Positions 48,101-60,100 of a DNA stretch of 64,000 nucleotides are shown one piece after another. Positions within the stretch are counted from its first letter, which is position 1. Every line of letters starts with the position of its first letter. The notes below the pieces were generated by a model. It did not search any database. It was not told the origin of the DNA and saw only the letters and a list, made by a program, of their open reading frames with translations. The position numbers and the translations under genes are program-made. Source of the stretch: Formicarius rufipectus (lineage: Eukaryota; Chordata; Aves; Passeriformes; Formicariidae); the NCBI GenBank assembly GCA_013399695.1, contig VXAU01000975.1, forward strand, positions 344,481-408,480. Direction: 5' to 3'.

Positions 48101-51100
48101 CCTTGCTGAAGCCATGGGGCAATGGGACATGCCGTCACCAAGATTCTGCGAGCCCAGTATAGACCAGCATGGTCTTCACAGACACCAGGTCTGGTTACAA
48201 TCTTCCTTCCTTTCTCAGCACCCCCAAACAGCCAAGCAGCCTTGCTCTGCTCCATGGCACCTCGGGGCAATGGTCTGGGCAGAGGCTGAAAGCTGCAGCA
48301 GGACAGAGGAGGGACAAGGATTGCATTCCATCCCATCCTGTCCCTCCTATCCCATTTCACACCATATTTATTCCTTCTGTGAGGTGGCGGGGCACAGGCA
48401 GTATTGGAAAGCCATCCATTTGGCTGGGGGAGGCTGTCACAATTGCGCTTTTCCCCTCAAACAAAACCGTCATTCACCGCCATCCTCCAGCATCCCTAAT
48501 TTATGGCCCTGATATTGGCTCGGCTTCTTCACATAAGCCTGAAAAATGAGCTCTTTTTATTCCTTTACTGAGTTCATTTAACTCTATTTTTTTTGTTGTT
48601 GTTGTTGTGGTCTGTGTCGTTGTTGTTCACTGGGTCGGGAGGGGGAGAGGAGTTTATCGTCCTGGGAAAAAGGCAGAGATATTGACTTGATATCTGCTGC
48701 AGTACCTCACCACCCCTGCTCGAGGCTGCCTGCAAGAGCACCGTCACCTCGGGGAGGTGCCGATTCAGGGGCTTTCCCTCACTCCCAAATGTGAGTTTGC
48801 AGGGTCTCTGTCCCCAGTCAATGGCCCATAGACTTTCTTTCTCTTCCCCCCTCTCCAGCCGTGGTGGCTAACGAAAGTGGCTTGCCATTAATCTCGAGGC
48901 TGTGCGGGCAGGCAGACGACGCCTGTCCCACTAACAAAGGCACCTGTCTTCATCCCAACAGAGTGATGGCCCCGGCCCCAGCCAGGGCGAGGGGCACAAA
49001 AGCCAACGGAGGTGCCGCAGCCATTGTGGTGCTGCAATTAGCGCCTTCTTGATTAATGGCCCCGTGTTATCAGCAGGGCGATGGGGGGAGGTCTGCAGAC
49101 CCCTTGTGAGCAATAGCAGAAACAGTCCCCCTAATGACCCAGCATGGTACTTTTGGGGTTCCACAGAAGTTGGGGCATGGGGATGAGATGCCCCACTGCC
49201 TGTACCCCATATCTGATGGGGGTGGTGCCACCACCCCCAAGTACCCGTGTGCCATGGAGTGGCTTCAGAGGGGCTCTCCCTAACCGATTTTTCAGCCCTG
49301 CTAACTTCTCACCCCGCTGACAAATGTCACTGCAGAAACTGCCCTGACAGACAGTAACAGGGACCCATACCCCTTCATAAGGGTTCACCCTCTGGGCATC
49401 AATCCCTCCTGGCCCATGGTCACCTTGGGGACACAGTCTGAGTGTCTCAGCCCCCTGTCTGTGCACTCCTGGGTGCCACAGGAGCAGCTGCCATGTCTCC
49501 CAGGTGCTGCTTCTTACCCAGATCCTGACGACCCGCGGGGTGCTGTCCCTGCCCCACAGCCCCTCTCTTTTCTCTTTGCCACCTGACTCCAAAATTCCTG
49601 ACTTCAACAGGCTTGTGCACAGCTGTAACTGCACAGGTGCAACCCTGCCTGCCCTCCCCAGAGGGATGCCACCAACTCAGAAGAGAAAGAAACGGGACAG
49701 AGTGCACAGAAGCAGGACAGCCCAACACAGAGAAATGTTGAATAACAGTGAGGGAAGCATCGGGTTCCCTCCCTCCTCCCCAAACCAGCAGGCACTTACT
49801 TAATTAGCCCGAGCCCCAATAGCGAGGGAGTTAATTAGCTCTGGAGAGAGAGATAATGAAGCCGCAGAGCAGCCCATGAATCTTGCAGCTGATGGATGTT
49901 GGGGGGGGCAATGCAGCTCTGATACTCCCGCTCATTTCCCACAGCCCTGGCAACAGAGCCAGGGGGACCAGAGGGCACCCACGGGGCAGTACCCAGCCCT
50001 GCCACGGCCTCCAGCGTGGCTCCAGCATGAGCCCCACAGCTGTGCCAGCCACCCACAGCACAGCTGTGAGTGAAACAACTTTGTGGGGTCTCAGTCTGAC
50101 CCAAAAGTAAACCTCTGCAGCTCCACAGACACGTGGGTACCCTCACCACCCTTCCCACGGGCAGGGCACATGGGCAACTACCTTTTTTTGCCCTCTCTCA
50201 CCCCACACACAGCCAGTCCCCCTGCTCCGGCACCCCTCCTCAGCCTTCCCCCGTTAATTAGCTAGGCATTAACCTCTGCCTAGGGTTTACTGGCTATCGA
50301 GCGGCTTGTTCATTAATCCACACACCAGCAAAAGGCTCTAATTAATACGGTCGGCCACACGCCCGCGCTCGGCAACTTTTAATTGTCGCAGGCCCGGCCG
50401 GGGAGGGCGAAGGTTAAAGCATTTATCGAGTCCCCGGGAGTCGGCTCGGCCCCCCATGCCGATAGCAAAGATTTCCGATGAGGACGGGCTGTCTTGCGAG
50501 CCCTTAACCCTTGAGTGCCGGGCGCTGGCCCCACTCCTGCACAGCGAGAGGCATCACTCAGAGGTGCTGCTTGTGGTGGGCATCCTCACTAGGTGCTGCT
50601 AAAAGGGAGCTCGAGTGGGCACAGCCAAGGGCACTCCCACTGAGCATCACTGAAACGCCCTGAAAGCTGCTGATGGGCATCACTAGCGGGTATTGCTAAC
50701 GGTTTGTCACCAAGGGGTATGCTAATGGACATCCCCATCAGGCATTCCCAAAGGGCATCCCTGCTGGAATACTGACTGGACAATCAGCATCGACCACTGC
50801 CCCTGTTTTGGGTTGGGGGAGACACTGCAGGACCTGCCTGGGGGTCTTGCAGAGACCTGGAGCAGCTCAGAGCCTGAGAGGGCACCACAGTGGGTCCCCT
50901 GCCAGCAGCCGAGGCAGGAGTGACAGTGACACCCACCCCAGCCACCCACCTTTACCTCTCTTTTGCATGAAGCCAAAAAGGTCATCCAGGAACTCCTTGC
51001 GTTTTGGATCCTCATCCAGTTCATAGAGCTGGGGGCAGGAGAAAGAGGCACACACAGGTGAGAAAGGCAGAGGGAGCACTGCCAGGGGGAAGCCCTTGCC

Positions 51101-54100
51101 TGTGCCACCACGTGGTATCATCCCTGGGCCCACCTCCCTCCTCTGCCAGCAGTGAGAGGGAATCTGTGCACCACTGACAGAATCCCCTGACACACCCTCT
51201 GTGCTTGAAGCACTAGGCTCTCCCCGTGCCTGGGGTCTGGCATGGGCTCCCCAGAAATCACTGACAATTTTGTACCTTTCCTGCAGAGGTGCTGAGTCTG
51301 TGCCTCAGTTTCCCCTACACCTCGCCCTTCTAGGTGGAGGAATCACAAGTGTTTCAGCCCAGGGGCATCAGCAAACCCCAGGCCCTCAGGCAGGATGGTA
51401 CGATTAGGATGCTAAGCTCTACTCAGCTCTGCTCTGGCTCAGCAGCCTCCCAGCACTGCTCAGTGCTGGTGTTCACCAGGTTCTGGCACGGGATCACCAT
51501 CCACCTCAGCCCTCATCCCTCACAGCTCCACCTGCACAGTGGAGATGCTGGTGCCCATGCTGGGACATGGAAAATTGGCCTGGCCATGGCACTGGTCACT
51601 GGTGAGGGAGCTGCAAGCGCCGGGGCGGCTCCACTTGCCCGGGGTGGCCAGGTCATGGATCTCCTGGTAAGTGCAGCCTGGGCTGGATCTCTGCAAGTGA
51701 GGCACTGACCAATGGCCAAGGACAGTGTGAGGCACCTTCACAAAGGATCCCACTGCCAAATCCTCCTCCCTCACCTGGGCATGGTGACCCCACAGCCATG
51801 TCCCCTGGCTAGGCACGGGCACCCCATCCCAAATCCTTCTTCACTGGATGCGCATTGGGACCAGGTTGTGGCACGAGGCACAAGAACCTCCCACCATTGG
51901 TGTGAGCGATGCCAAACGAGGTATGAGTGCACTATATGCACGTGCATAAGCACAGAAACACATGTGCAGCAGGGTGTGTGCACTGATACTGGTGTGCTTG
52001 CGTGTCCCCGCAACTTCGTGGGTGCATCGACTCTCCTGCAAGGCAGTGAGTGAGCACACGGTTGTACAGATGCACATATACGGCTGTGAGAATATTTATG
52101 TGTGCTGGAAGGATGCAGGTCCAGACATATGGACGCAACGCCCAAGTGGAGATGAGGAACAAAACTGGGGAGTCGAGTGTGGCCCCTACACCGGGGACAT
52201 GAAGTGTTGGCTCCGTGAGAAAGTCTGGGCTTGCCTGATTCCAGCACAGCGCCTGAGTGACCATGACAAATTGGAGCCTGCCAGATCGATGGCCCAGCAG
52301 TAAAAGTCAGAGCACATGAAGGAAAAATTAGCACCAATCGAAGACGCTATAGACACCAATTCCTCCCAGCAAGCCCGGCAAGAATTTAAAGCCATTGAAA
52401 AGAAACAAAACTCAGCAGTCCAGAATGGATTTCCAAAACATATACAAAGAAATGCAAGCTGGAAAACAAAGTCAGGCACAAAATAGAGTCGTTTAAAAAA
52501 CAATTGTGCTGGGAAAGGCCGTTAAAAACCAATAGAAAGGGAGAACACCCCCCTCCACACAGCACATCATTCACCAGGCAGATAAAGGAAGCTGTGCTTC
52601 AGGGACGTCAAGCTGCAGAGGCATGGGCATGGGGAGATGGGGGGATGCAATGGGGACACATGAATGCAGGCAATGGGGATGTATGAGTGTAGAGGTATGG
52701 GGATGTAGGGATGTGGAGATGCAGGGACTCAGGGGACACGGGGATGTGGCAATGTAGGGATGCGATGAGGACAGGAAGGCAGGGACATAGGGATGTAGGG
52801 ATGTGGGGATGAAGGGACTTGGGGGACATGGAGATATGGGGATGCAGGGATGTGGGGACATACAGGGATGCAAGCATGCAGGGATGCTCCTGCCGACACC
52901 CCACAGTTCCCATCACTGAACAGACACATCTAACACAGTCTCTCAACTAACCTACGGGTGCCAGCTCCCTGTCCCTCGTCAGGGACAGATGGGTGCTAAC
53001 TGCTTGTACTTAACCTGGTCTACGGGTGCCACAGCCAGGCTCCCACCGCACCCACTGGTGCTGAACTACCTGGCTGGTGTTTCATCTGTACTGCTTCCTT
53101 GCTCTCTAGATCCCACTTACCCACCTCCTCCTTGTAGCTGGGGGCTCTTGGGGTGCCCCGACTCCTGGGTGCCAGCACCTGGTCTCTCTCCTGCACCACG
53201 ATGCTCTCTGCCTCACTTTGTGCCCCCTCCCCACTACCTGCTCTTTCCCAGGAGCTTCTGGAGCCATTGATTACAGTAACTAGGTCAGGCTTGGAGCAGA
53301 GCTCCAGGGGGCTGCTTTGATTTCTGCCCCAGGAAGGCTGTGTCAGCCAGGCTTTGCCTGCTTTTTCCTGCCTGTGGAAGTGCTCCAACCTCCATCATTC
53401 CACACCAAGCCTGTTTACATCCCCTGAAATCTCCTAGCTTGTCAAAAAAGGAACAAATGCCCCAAAACTGGCAACCACTGCTCATCCCACAGCAAGGGGA
53501 AACCATGTCCTTCCTGGGGATCCCCCAGTAGGTGGGCTTCTCCACCCACACCTCTGCTGGGCCCCTGGGTGCCACTTGTGTTTCTCCTCCCACCAAGACA
53601 GGCAGGATCCCATCCGGAATAGGATGCTATTCTGGAGTCCAGCCCCCAAAACAGGTGCGACCTCCACGTGCTGGGTACTATTTTTCAACTGTTTATTAAC
53701 CTCTAACCTTTTATCTGTGGGGCACTGAGATGCAAAAACACGTTACATCAAACAGGGAGCAAAGGTCATCTTTTAAGCGGAGACAAGAGTGGAGCTGAGT
53801 AACAGGGAACCAGCCGTCCAGGCCCTTGGGTATGCTGGGATGCACCAGGTGTTCATGCAATTTGGGGATGCTCAGTCTGCAAAGGAGGTGGTTTTGGGGA
53901 ATTCCTGCTGATGGGAGGTGGGGGCTGAGTCACAGACAAGGATGGTAATGGCATCCTGGCACCACAGCTTCACAGAAGTGAAGAGCAGCTACAAGAGTAG
54001 CATGGGTCGTGGCATAGGTAGTGGTCTGCCAGACTCCAGGCAAGAAGCGACCTATCCTTCAGCCCTATCCCCAAAGAAGGATCCAACTCCATCCATAAAG

Positions 54101-57100
54101 CAGGGTTCTGGGTCCTGCTGCTCACCGTGCTCCTCCTCCTGCAGGGTGGGGACTATGGTCCCCTCCCCCCTCACCTGAGCACTGACCATCTAAGAGGCAA
54201 ATCACAGCCCTCCCGTGCCACACGCGGTCGCTCTGCAGGGGGACACACCTCACCTGGGTGTACATAACCCCACGAGGGTTGACACAACCCTCCATGGGTG
54301 TGCACAAGCCCATGTAAGTATATAAACAGGCATGCACAAACACATATGGGCTTGCACAACCCCATGAGTGTGCACAACCTTCTGTGCGTACACTCATCCC
54401 CCACGAGTGTTCACAACCCCGTATGGGCGTTGTACAACTCCTCACAAGCGTGTGCACAGCCCTGTACAGGGACACATTCCCCCTCTGGGCCACACACAGG
54501 CTCAAACGGGCATGTACAGCCCTGCACAGGCATGCACAACCTTGCATCAGTGTGCACAAGCCTGCACATGCACACCCAGCCCACACAGGCACAAATCCGT
54601 ACACAGGAACCACGTCTGGGTGTGCACAGCCTCCCACGGGTGTGTACAGCCACAGGTGGGCAGGCATGACCTCAAGGTGGGGTCTTTCATGGGTACACAC
54701 CACTCTGCTCGAGCATCCACAACTCCATACGTGCATGTCCAGCCCTGCATGGGCACACACCCCAAAAGTGCATGCACAACTCTAGACAGGCCTGCACAAC
54801 CCCCAGAGGGGCACACACGGCCCTAGACAGGCACAGACAGCCCCAGACAGCCATGCACAGTCCCAAATGTGCATGCACAACCCTAGGTGGAATATGCACA
54901 TTGCTTTTATGCGCACATACAACCCCATATCTGCATTCACAACTCAAGATCGAAACACAGAAACCCAGACAAGCATGCACAACCCCATATATGCATGCAC
55001 AACCCCATATATGCATGCACAACCCCAGAGAGGCACATGCAACCCCCAAGTGGGCACACACAGCCTGACTGGCAGGTACAGCCTCAGACAGGCACACTGA
55101 GCCCCAAATGGGTACGCACAGCTCCATGTGTGCATGCACAGCCCCAAACAGACATGCACAACCCCATATGTGCATCCACAACCACAGACAGCCACACACA
55201 GCCTGAGACTGGACCACACAAATGCAGACAGGCACACACAACCCCAGAGGGGCACAAAGAACCCCAGTCAAGCATGTACAGTCCCAGATGGGCAGCACAA
55301 CCCTATAGTGGAATATACAACTCCAGTCAAGCCTGTACAACCCCATGTACGCACAATTCTAGACAGTGATACACAATCCCAGTTGGGCATTCACAGCCCC
55401 AGACAAGCACATACAGCCCTCGATGGGCAGCACTGCTGCAGACTGGAACATACAACTCCAGACGGGGATGTACAATCCCACACATGCATGCACAACCCCA
55501 GACAGGCACTCTGTCTGGATGGACACCCCCATCCTGCAGGGGCACACGCCACCCCAGCTGTGTGCCTTAGAGCAGTGGTGTGGGCCTTGCCTGGGGGCAG
55601 TTGTGCAACACAAGCAGCGGCTCCTGGTTGTGGTGACCTATGAGCAAGGACCCTTTTAATCGTGTTTGTATTGATATAATTAGTAACTCATTTAACGCCA
55701 TCGATGTAACTATATTCCTCTATAAACAGAAGTATTAAACTGTCAAGTCCCTGGATCGATATCCCGCCAGTACGCAGTGCAGCTCTGCTCTGCCGACCTC
55801 GGGGATCCCGTCCACAGTGCTTGGCCACCCCATCAGCCACAGAACTCCAGCACCACCCCAGTTCTACCCAGCACTGCTGCCTGGGTGCTGATGCAGGACT
55901 AGAGCAGTGTCCTCATACCCCACCTCACCCTACTCCCCTGGGTGTAGCCTGGGGACCCTGCTCCCTCCTGTCATCCCATTGCCATAGTGACATCTATATT
56001 CCTTAAGGGATGGGGATAACGGTGTTTGTCAGGCAGGTTAAAGGTCAGTGGGTCGAACATGGTTTATTAAAGGCATGTGAATAGACCTCGTGCCTCCTCC
56101 TCCTCCTCATTGCAATTAAATAACATTGTTAGCACCACTCACTCACCCAGGAAATGCCTCTCCTGGAGCCAGGGAGGCTTGTAGAAATGGAGCTGGTGTC
56201 CCTGAAACCCCTTAGACTAGCTGACCTCCTGGACAGAGGAAGGATGTGCTGAGGTGGTAAGTCACCCAGCAAGCACTGCAGGTTGCCTTGCCCTGATGAA
56301 TCCCCATGCACTGCCCCCACAGCACTGCTGCCACAGGAAGGGATCTCAGAGGGACCCCCCCCACAGCCCCTGCTCAGCTGCCACCTCCTGCTGGCAGCCA
56401 CGGCTTGGATCGGAAGCCAGGATTTAATCCACTTAATAAGAGTTGTATTGATCCCAGACCCAGCTCTGCTCCCCCCAACCTTGCAAACCCCCCTAACCCT
56501 GAGCTGCTTAATATGCACCACATTGATTATCTGCACTGCTAATTTTTCCATCTGGCCACTGTTCACGCAGGGCACTCAGGTAATGCTTGTTTCGCTGCAC
56601 GCCCTCAGCCTCCTGGGGTGCAGCCACACACCACGGGGGGTTGACCACTCACTCACTGCTTTGGAGTCACTGTCCCCCTCCAGAACACCAATGTCACCTC
56701 TAAATGGGGGTCTCTGGCTTCTTCCCTGGAGACATGTTGCACAACCAGGCACCCAAACAGTGGGACGTCCTCCCCTGTGTCCTGATGGCCCACGGGGGAA
56801 TAGGAAAGCCATGAGTGCCTCTGTTTACCCTTCTAGTAATCAAGGAAACCGGCAATTCCCATTTGAGGCACAGCCCTGTGCACCCTGGGGTGCAGGGACC
56901 AGTGTCCACAGTCAGAGCCTCCCCCAGCCATGAGCCACATGCAAAAAATTAAGGGCTTGTGGCTCCCTCCTCCCTATCCCCACTGCCAGAGCTGGGGGGC
57001 AGTTCACCTCCCGCCGGGCACAAACCACCCCCTGACCTTGTGAGCCACCACTTGCCTCTGCCACCAAGTTGTTAATAAGTTAATGGTTACGAGGTGGCTT

Positions 57101-60100
57101 TGCCGGGACGCCGGCTGAATTCGAAGGCTCTGCTGGCTCTTGGGGGGACGCTGCTCTCCTGAACCCGCGGTCCCACTGGGTGCCGGGGTGTTTGCTCACC
57201 CCACCACCACCACCCTCAGCAGTCACCCCACTGGTGGGGTTGGACACCGCCCCTTGGAGACCTCTCCCAGCGCCGTGGCTCCCCCCAGAAGCCTTTCATC
57301 ACGCTTAATATTTAACGGCGCTTTATAGAGCAGCCGGTTTAATCAGCGCTGATAATGCGGCAGATCCGGCAGGTCATTAAAACCCCCGTCCCCGTCGCAG
57401 CAAGCACTGCCGCTCCCGGGAGGGCTGTCTGCTGCAAACATTAACCCGGCTCCGCGCAAGGTGAGGGACTCTCTGCTGGCAGTGCTGGCCTTGGGACAGC
57501 AGCCCCCTGCCCACAGCCTGGCCCCGGGGTGCTCTCAGGGTTCCCAGCCTCCTGCTTAACACATTTTACAGGAGGGTAAAGCGAGGCACGGGATGCCGGT
57601 ATGGAAACATGCGGTGTTGGTGCTCTCGTGGGCACCATCCATGGCCCACTCCTGCCGAGTGTCCCACCTGTCTGGGGGCTGTGGCACGCAGGTCTGCGGT
57701 GGTCTTGCTTCCCGGCGAACGCGCGTCCCCCGCGATCAGCCCCTGGTTACTCGTTCATGGCTGAGCAGGCAGGGAGTCAATGAGCGGATTTGTTCGGGTT
57801 AACCTCCCTGACCCGCCGGCGTTTGCCACACCACTGCCTCCTCCCCAGCCTCGCTTTCCTCTCCATCTCTGCCTCCTCCTCCTCCTCTGTTCTTGTCTCC
57901 CCTTCAATCCCTCCCTGGGTGACTGGAGCCTGGGACCCTGTTCATCACCAGCACCACCCCAGGTGTCCCCGAGGGACTTGCACACACTCCCCCACGGTAC
58001 GTGCCTGGGTGTGCACACAGGGCACGTCCCTGCACACCTGGGGGTCTATGCATGCACACACCTGCTGTAGGGCTGGGTGAGTTTGGGGGTGCACACATAG
58101 TGGGGCTGTGTGTGTGCCTGGGATAAGCACTGGCTGCTCAATATCCACTCCCCCTCATGCACCTCTGGCCCCATCCCCTTCCTCTGACTGCTTTGAAGAG
58201 ATAATGTAGAAGAAAGGGCTGGTGGCTTTTCCACCCCAGCTTCCCTATGCAGGAAACCTCTACCTCGGCCTTCAAAGAGCTCCACGCCTATTCAGGAAAA
58301 GCTTCTGGGGCTAGTGCTCACTCATGCCAAAGACCATGATGTGAGCTCTGGATCCACAACGGAGCAGCCCCACGCTGCAAACTACAGGGGGCAACACAGC
58401 CCCACCAACACAGGCTTTCCCATTTGGGTGCCCAGTGCCCCAGGAACAGGGCTCCACACGCCCCTGGACAGATCACAGTATACTCACTCTGCATACCCAT
58501 GCACACAACAGCCTGCTCTGTAGAGGCACACATCTTGTGTACGTTCTCCTTGTGCAACTCACCCTGGACATGCTCTCCTTGCACAAACAGCCCCACCATG
58601 CAGGCTCACACAGCCCCTAAACACACTCCCCCTCTGCACAGACCCCGTGCACACTTACACACCCCTACACACTCTTTCCATGCACAGACAATCCTTTTGC
58701 ACATCCATCCATTCCCCTCACACACTCTACCCATGCACAATCACAAATCATGTGTACACTCACACACACCTCGCTCCTGTGCATGCTCATACATCCCCTA
58801 CACGTTCCCCCCATGTGCACTCACACAACCCTATACACCCTCTTCCCTGTGCACTCACCCCCACGCACACCTGAGCTCACTCCCACACCTCTACACAGTT
58901 GCAAAATGCCCTTGGGACCAGAGTCCACCACCCCAGATCTCACCTCCCCAGTGCAGCCCTGACCAGCTGGCTGCCAGCACAGGGAATTTACCTCCATTAT
59001 TAACCCAATTAGTGGATTATCAGAGGCCCGAGGTGGTAAGGGGGTGCACTCTTCTCCAAATTCTGAATTCTCATCCGATTTTGGGGAGGTAATTTAGGAG
59101 GGAGCCTGACGCAGCTGCAGGATGGGGGCTCCTGACAATGCTACTCTCCCCTCCACAGTGCCTTTATTCTCATACCCTCAACTAGTTTTTACACCTCCTC
59201 TTTAGAGTCCCTAGCCTCAAGGCCTCAGACTCCTAGCTGGAAGATGGTGTCATGGCAGCTCCTGAGGCTCTCAGCATTCCTCAGGCTCCAGTGGGGCTGG
59301 GAAGTGCCCTGGGCGGCAGTAGGGGGCTGGCATCCACTAGGATCACTCAGCACTGTGGGCTGGACAAGGGATGCAGGGGTGGTCTTGTAGGGGGCTCAGC
59401 CCCTAGACCCTGCTTCAAATTCCCATGGGTCCATACAATTCCATGCAATTCTGTATATGGACACGTGTGTATGCGCATGCATATACACACTAGGGCACCA
59501 CCCATGTCCCTGTACTTGCATACAGGTGTGTTCAGACATGCATGGGCACATACACACATACAGTCTCATACACACCCCTACACACACACATACTCACCCA
59601 AACACACCTGCACATACTTACAGATCTGTAAGCACATTCCAGCTCTCAGATGGGTTCATACACACTTGAGCACTCCTATGGATCCATACAGACACAGAAG
59701 ACCTTCCAAAGGATCCCTAAACACAGGGGCACTCACAGGTCCACTCACAAGCATCAGCCCTCACACGGGTTCAGACACACGTTTGTATGGGCACTTACAT
59801 GGATCGACACATTCACACTGGTCCATATGCACACACACTCCCAAAACACCCCTCTGTGGACTCCCAGTTGTAGTCCAGCAGCCCCCTGCTCCTGCCTGTG
59901 CCCAGCACTTGTGCTGAGCTGCTGGAGCTCCAGGGATTAGCACACTGACCCTTGCTGCTGACGCTACCTCCCTGCTGCAGGTGGTCCTGGACTAGGAGCA
60001 GAGCTCTGCCCGCAGGTTTGCTGGAGAGAAGCCTCCAGGCAGACATGGACAGAAACAAACACACCATGTCCACCCCCCCTCTCCACCTCTGAAGTGTAAC

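Larger units (their letters stand above)
47362..50955. other. ARID3C: ARID3C intron with AT-rich homeodomain-motif islands
   Basis: This 3.6-kb intron between ARID exons is GC-rich on average but carries AT-rich, low-CA, non-repetitive islands at about 48400-48720, 48850-49090, 49795-49870 and 50240-50530. They contain ATTA/TTAATTAG, GATA-type and CCAAT-like motifs. It includes a (GTT)n run at about 48590-48630. No coding exon seen. Confidence 0.6.

Noticed and set aside
54122..55643. Long overlapping frames on both strands encoding HNP- or CVW-type repeats
   Set aside because: They come from a minisatellite unit without stop codons; all frames look alike and no start or splice context is present.
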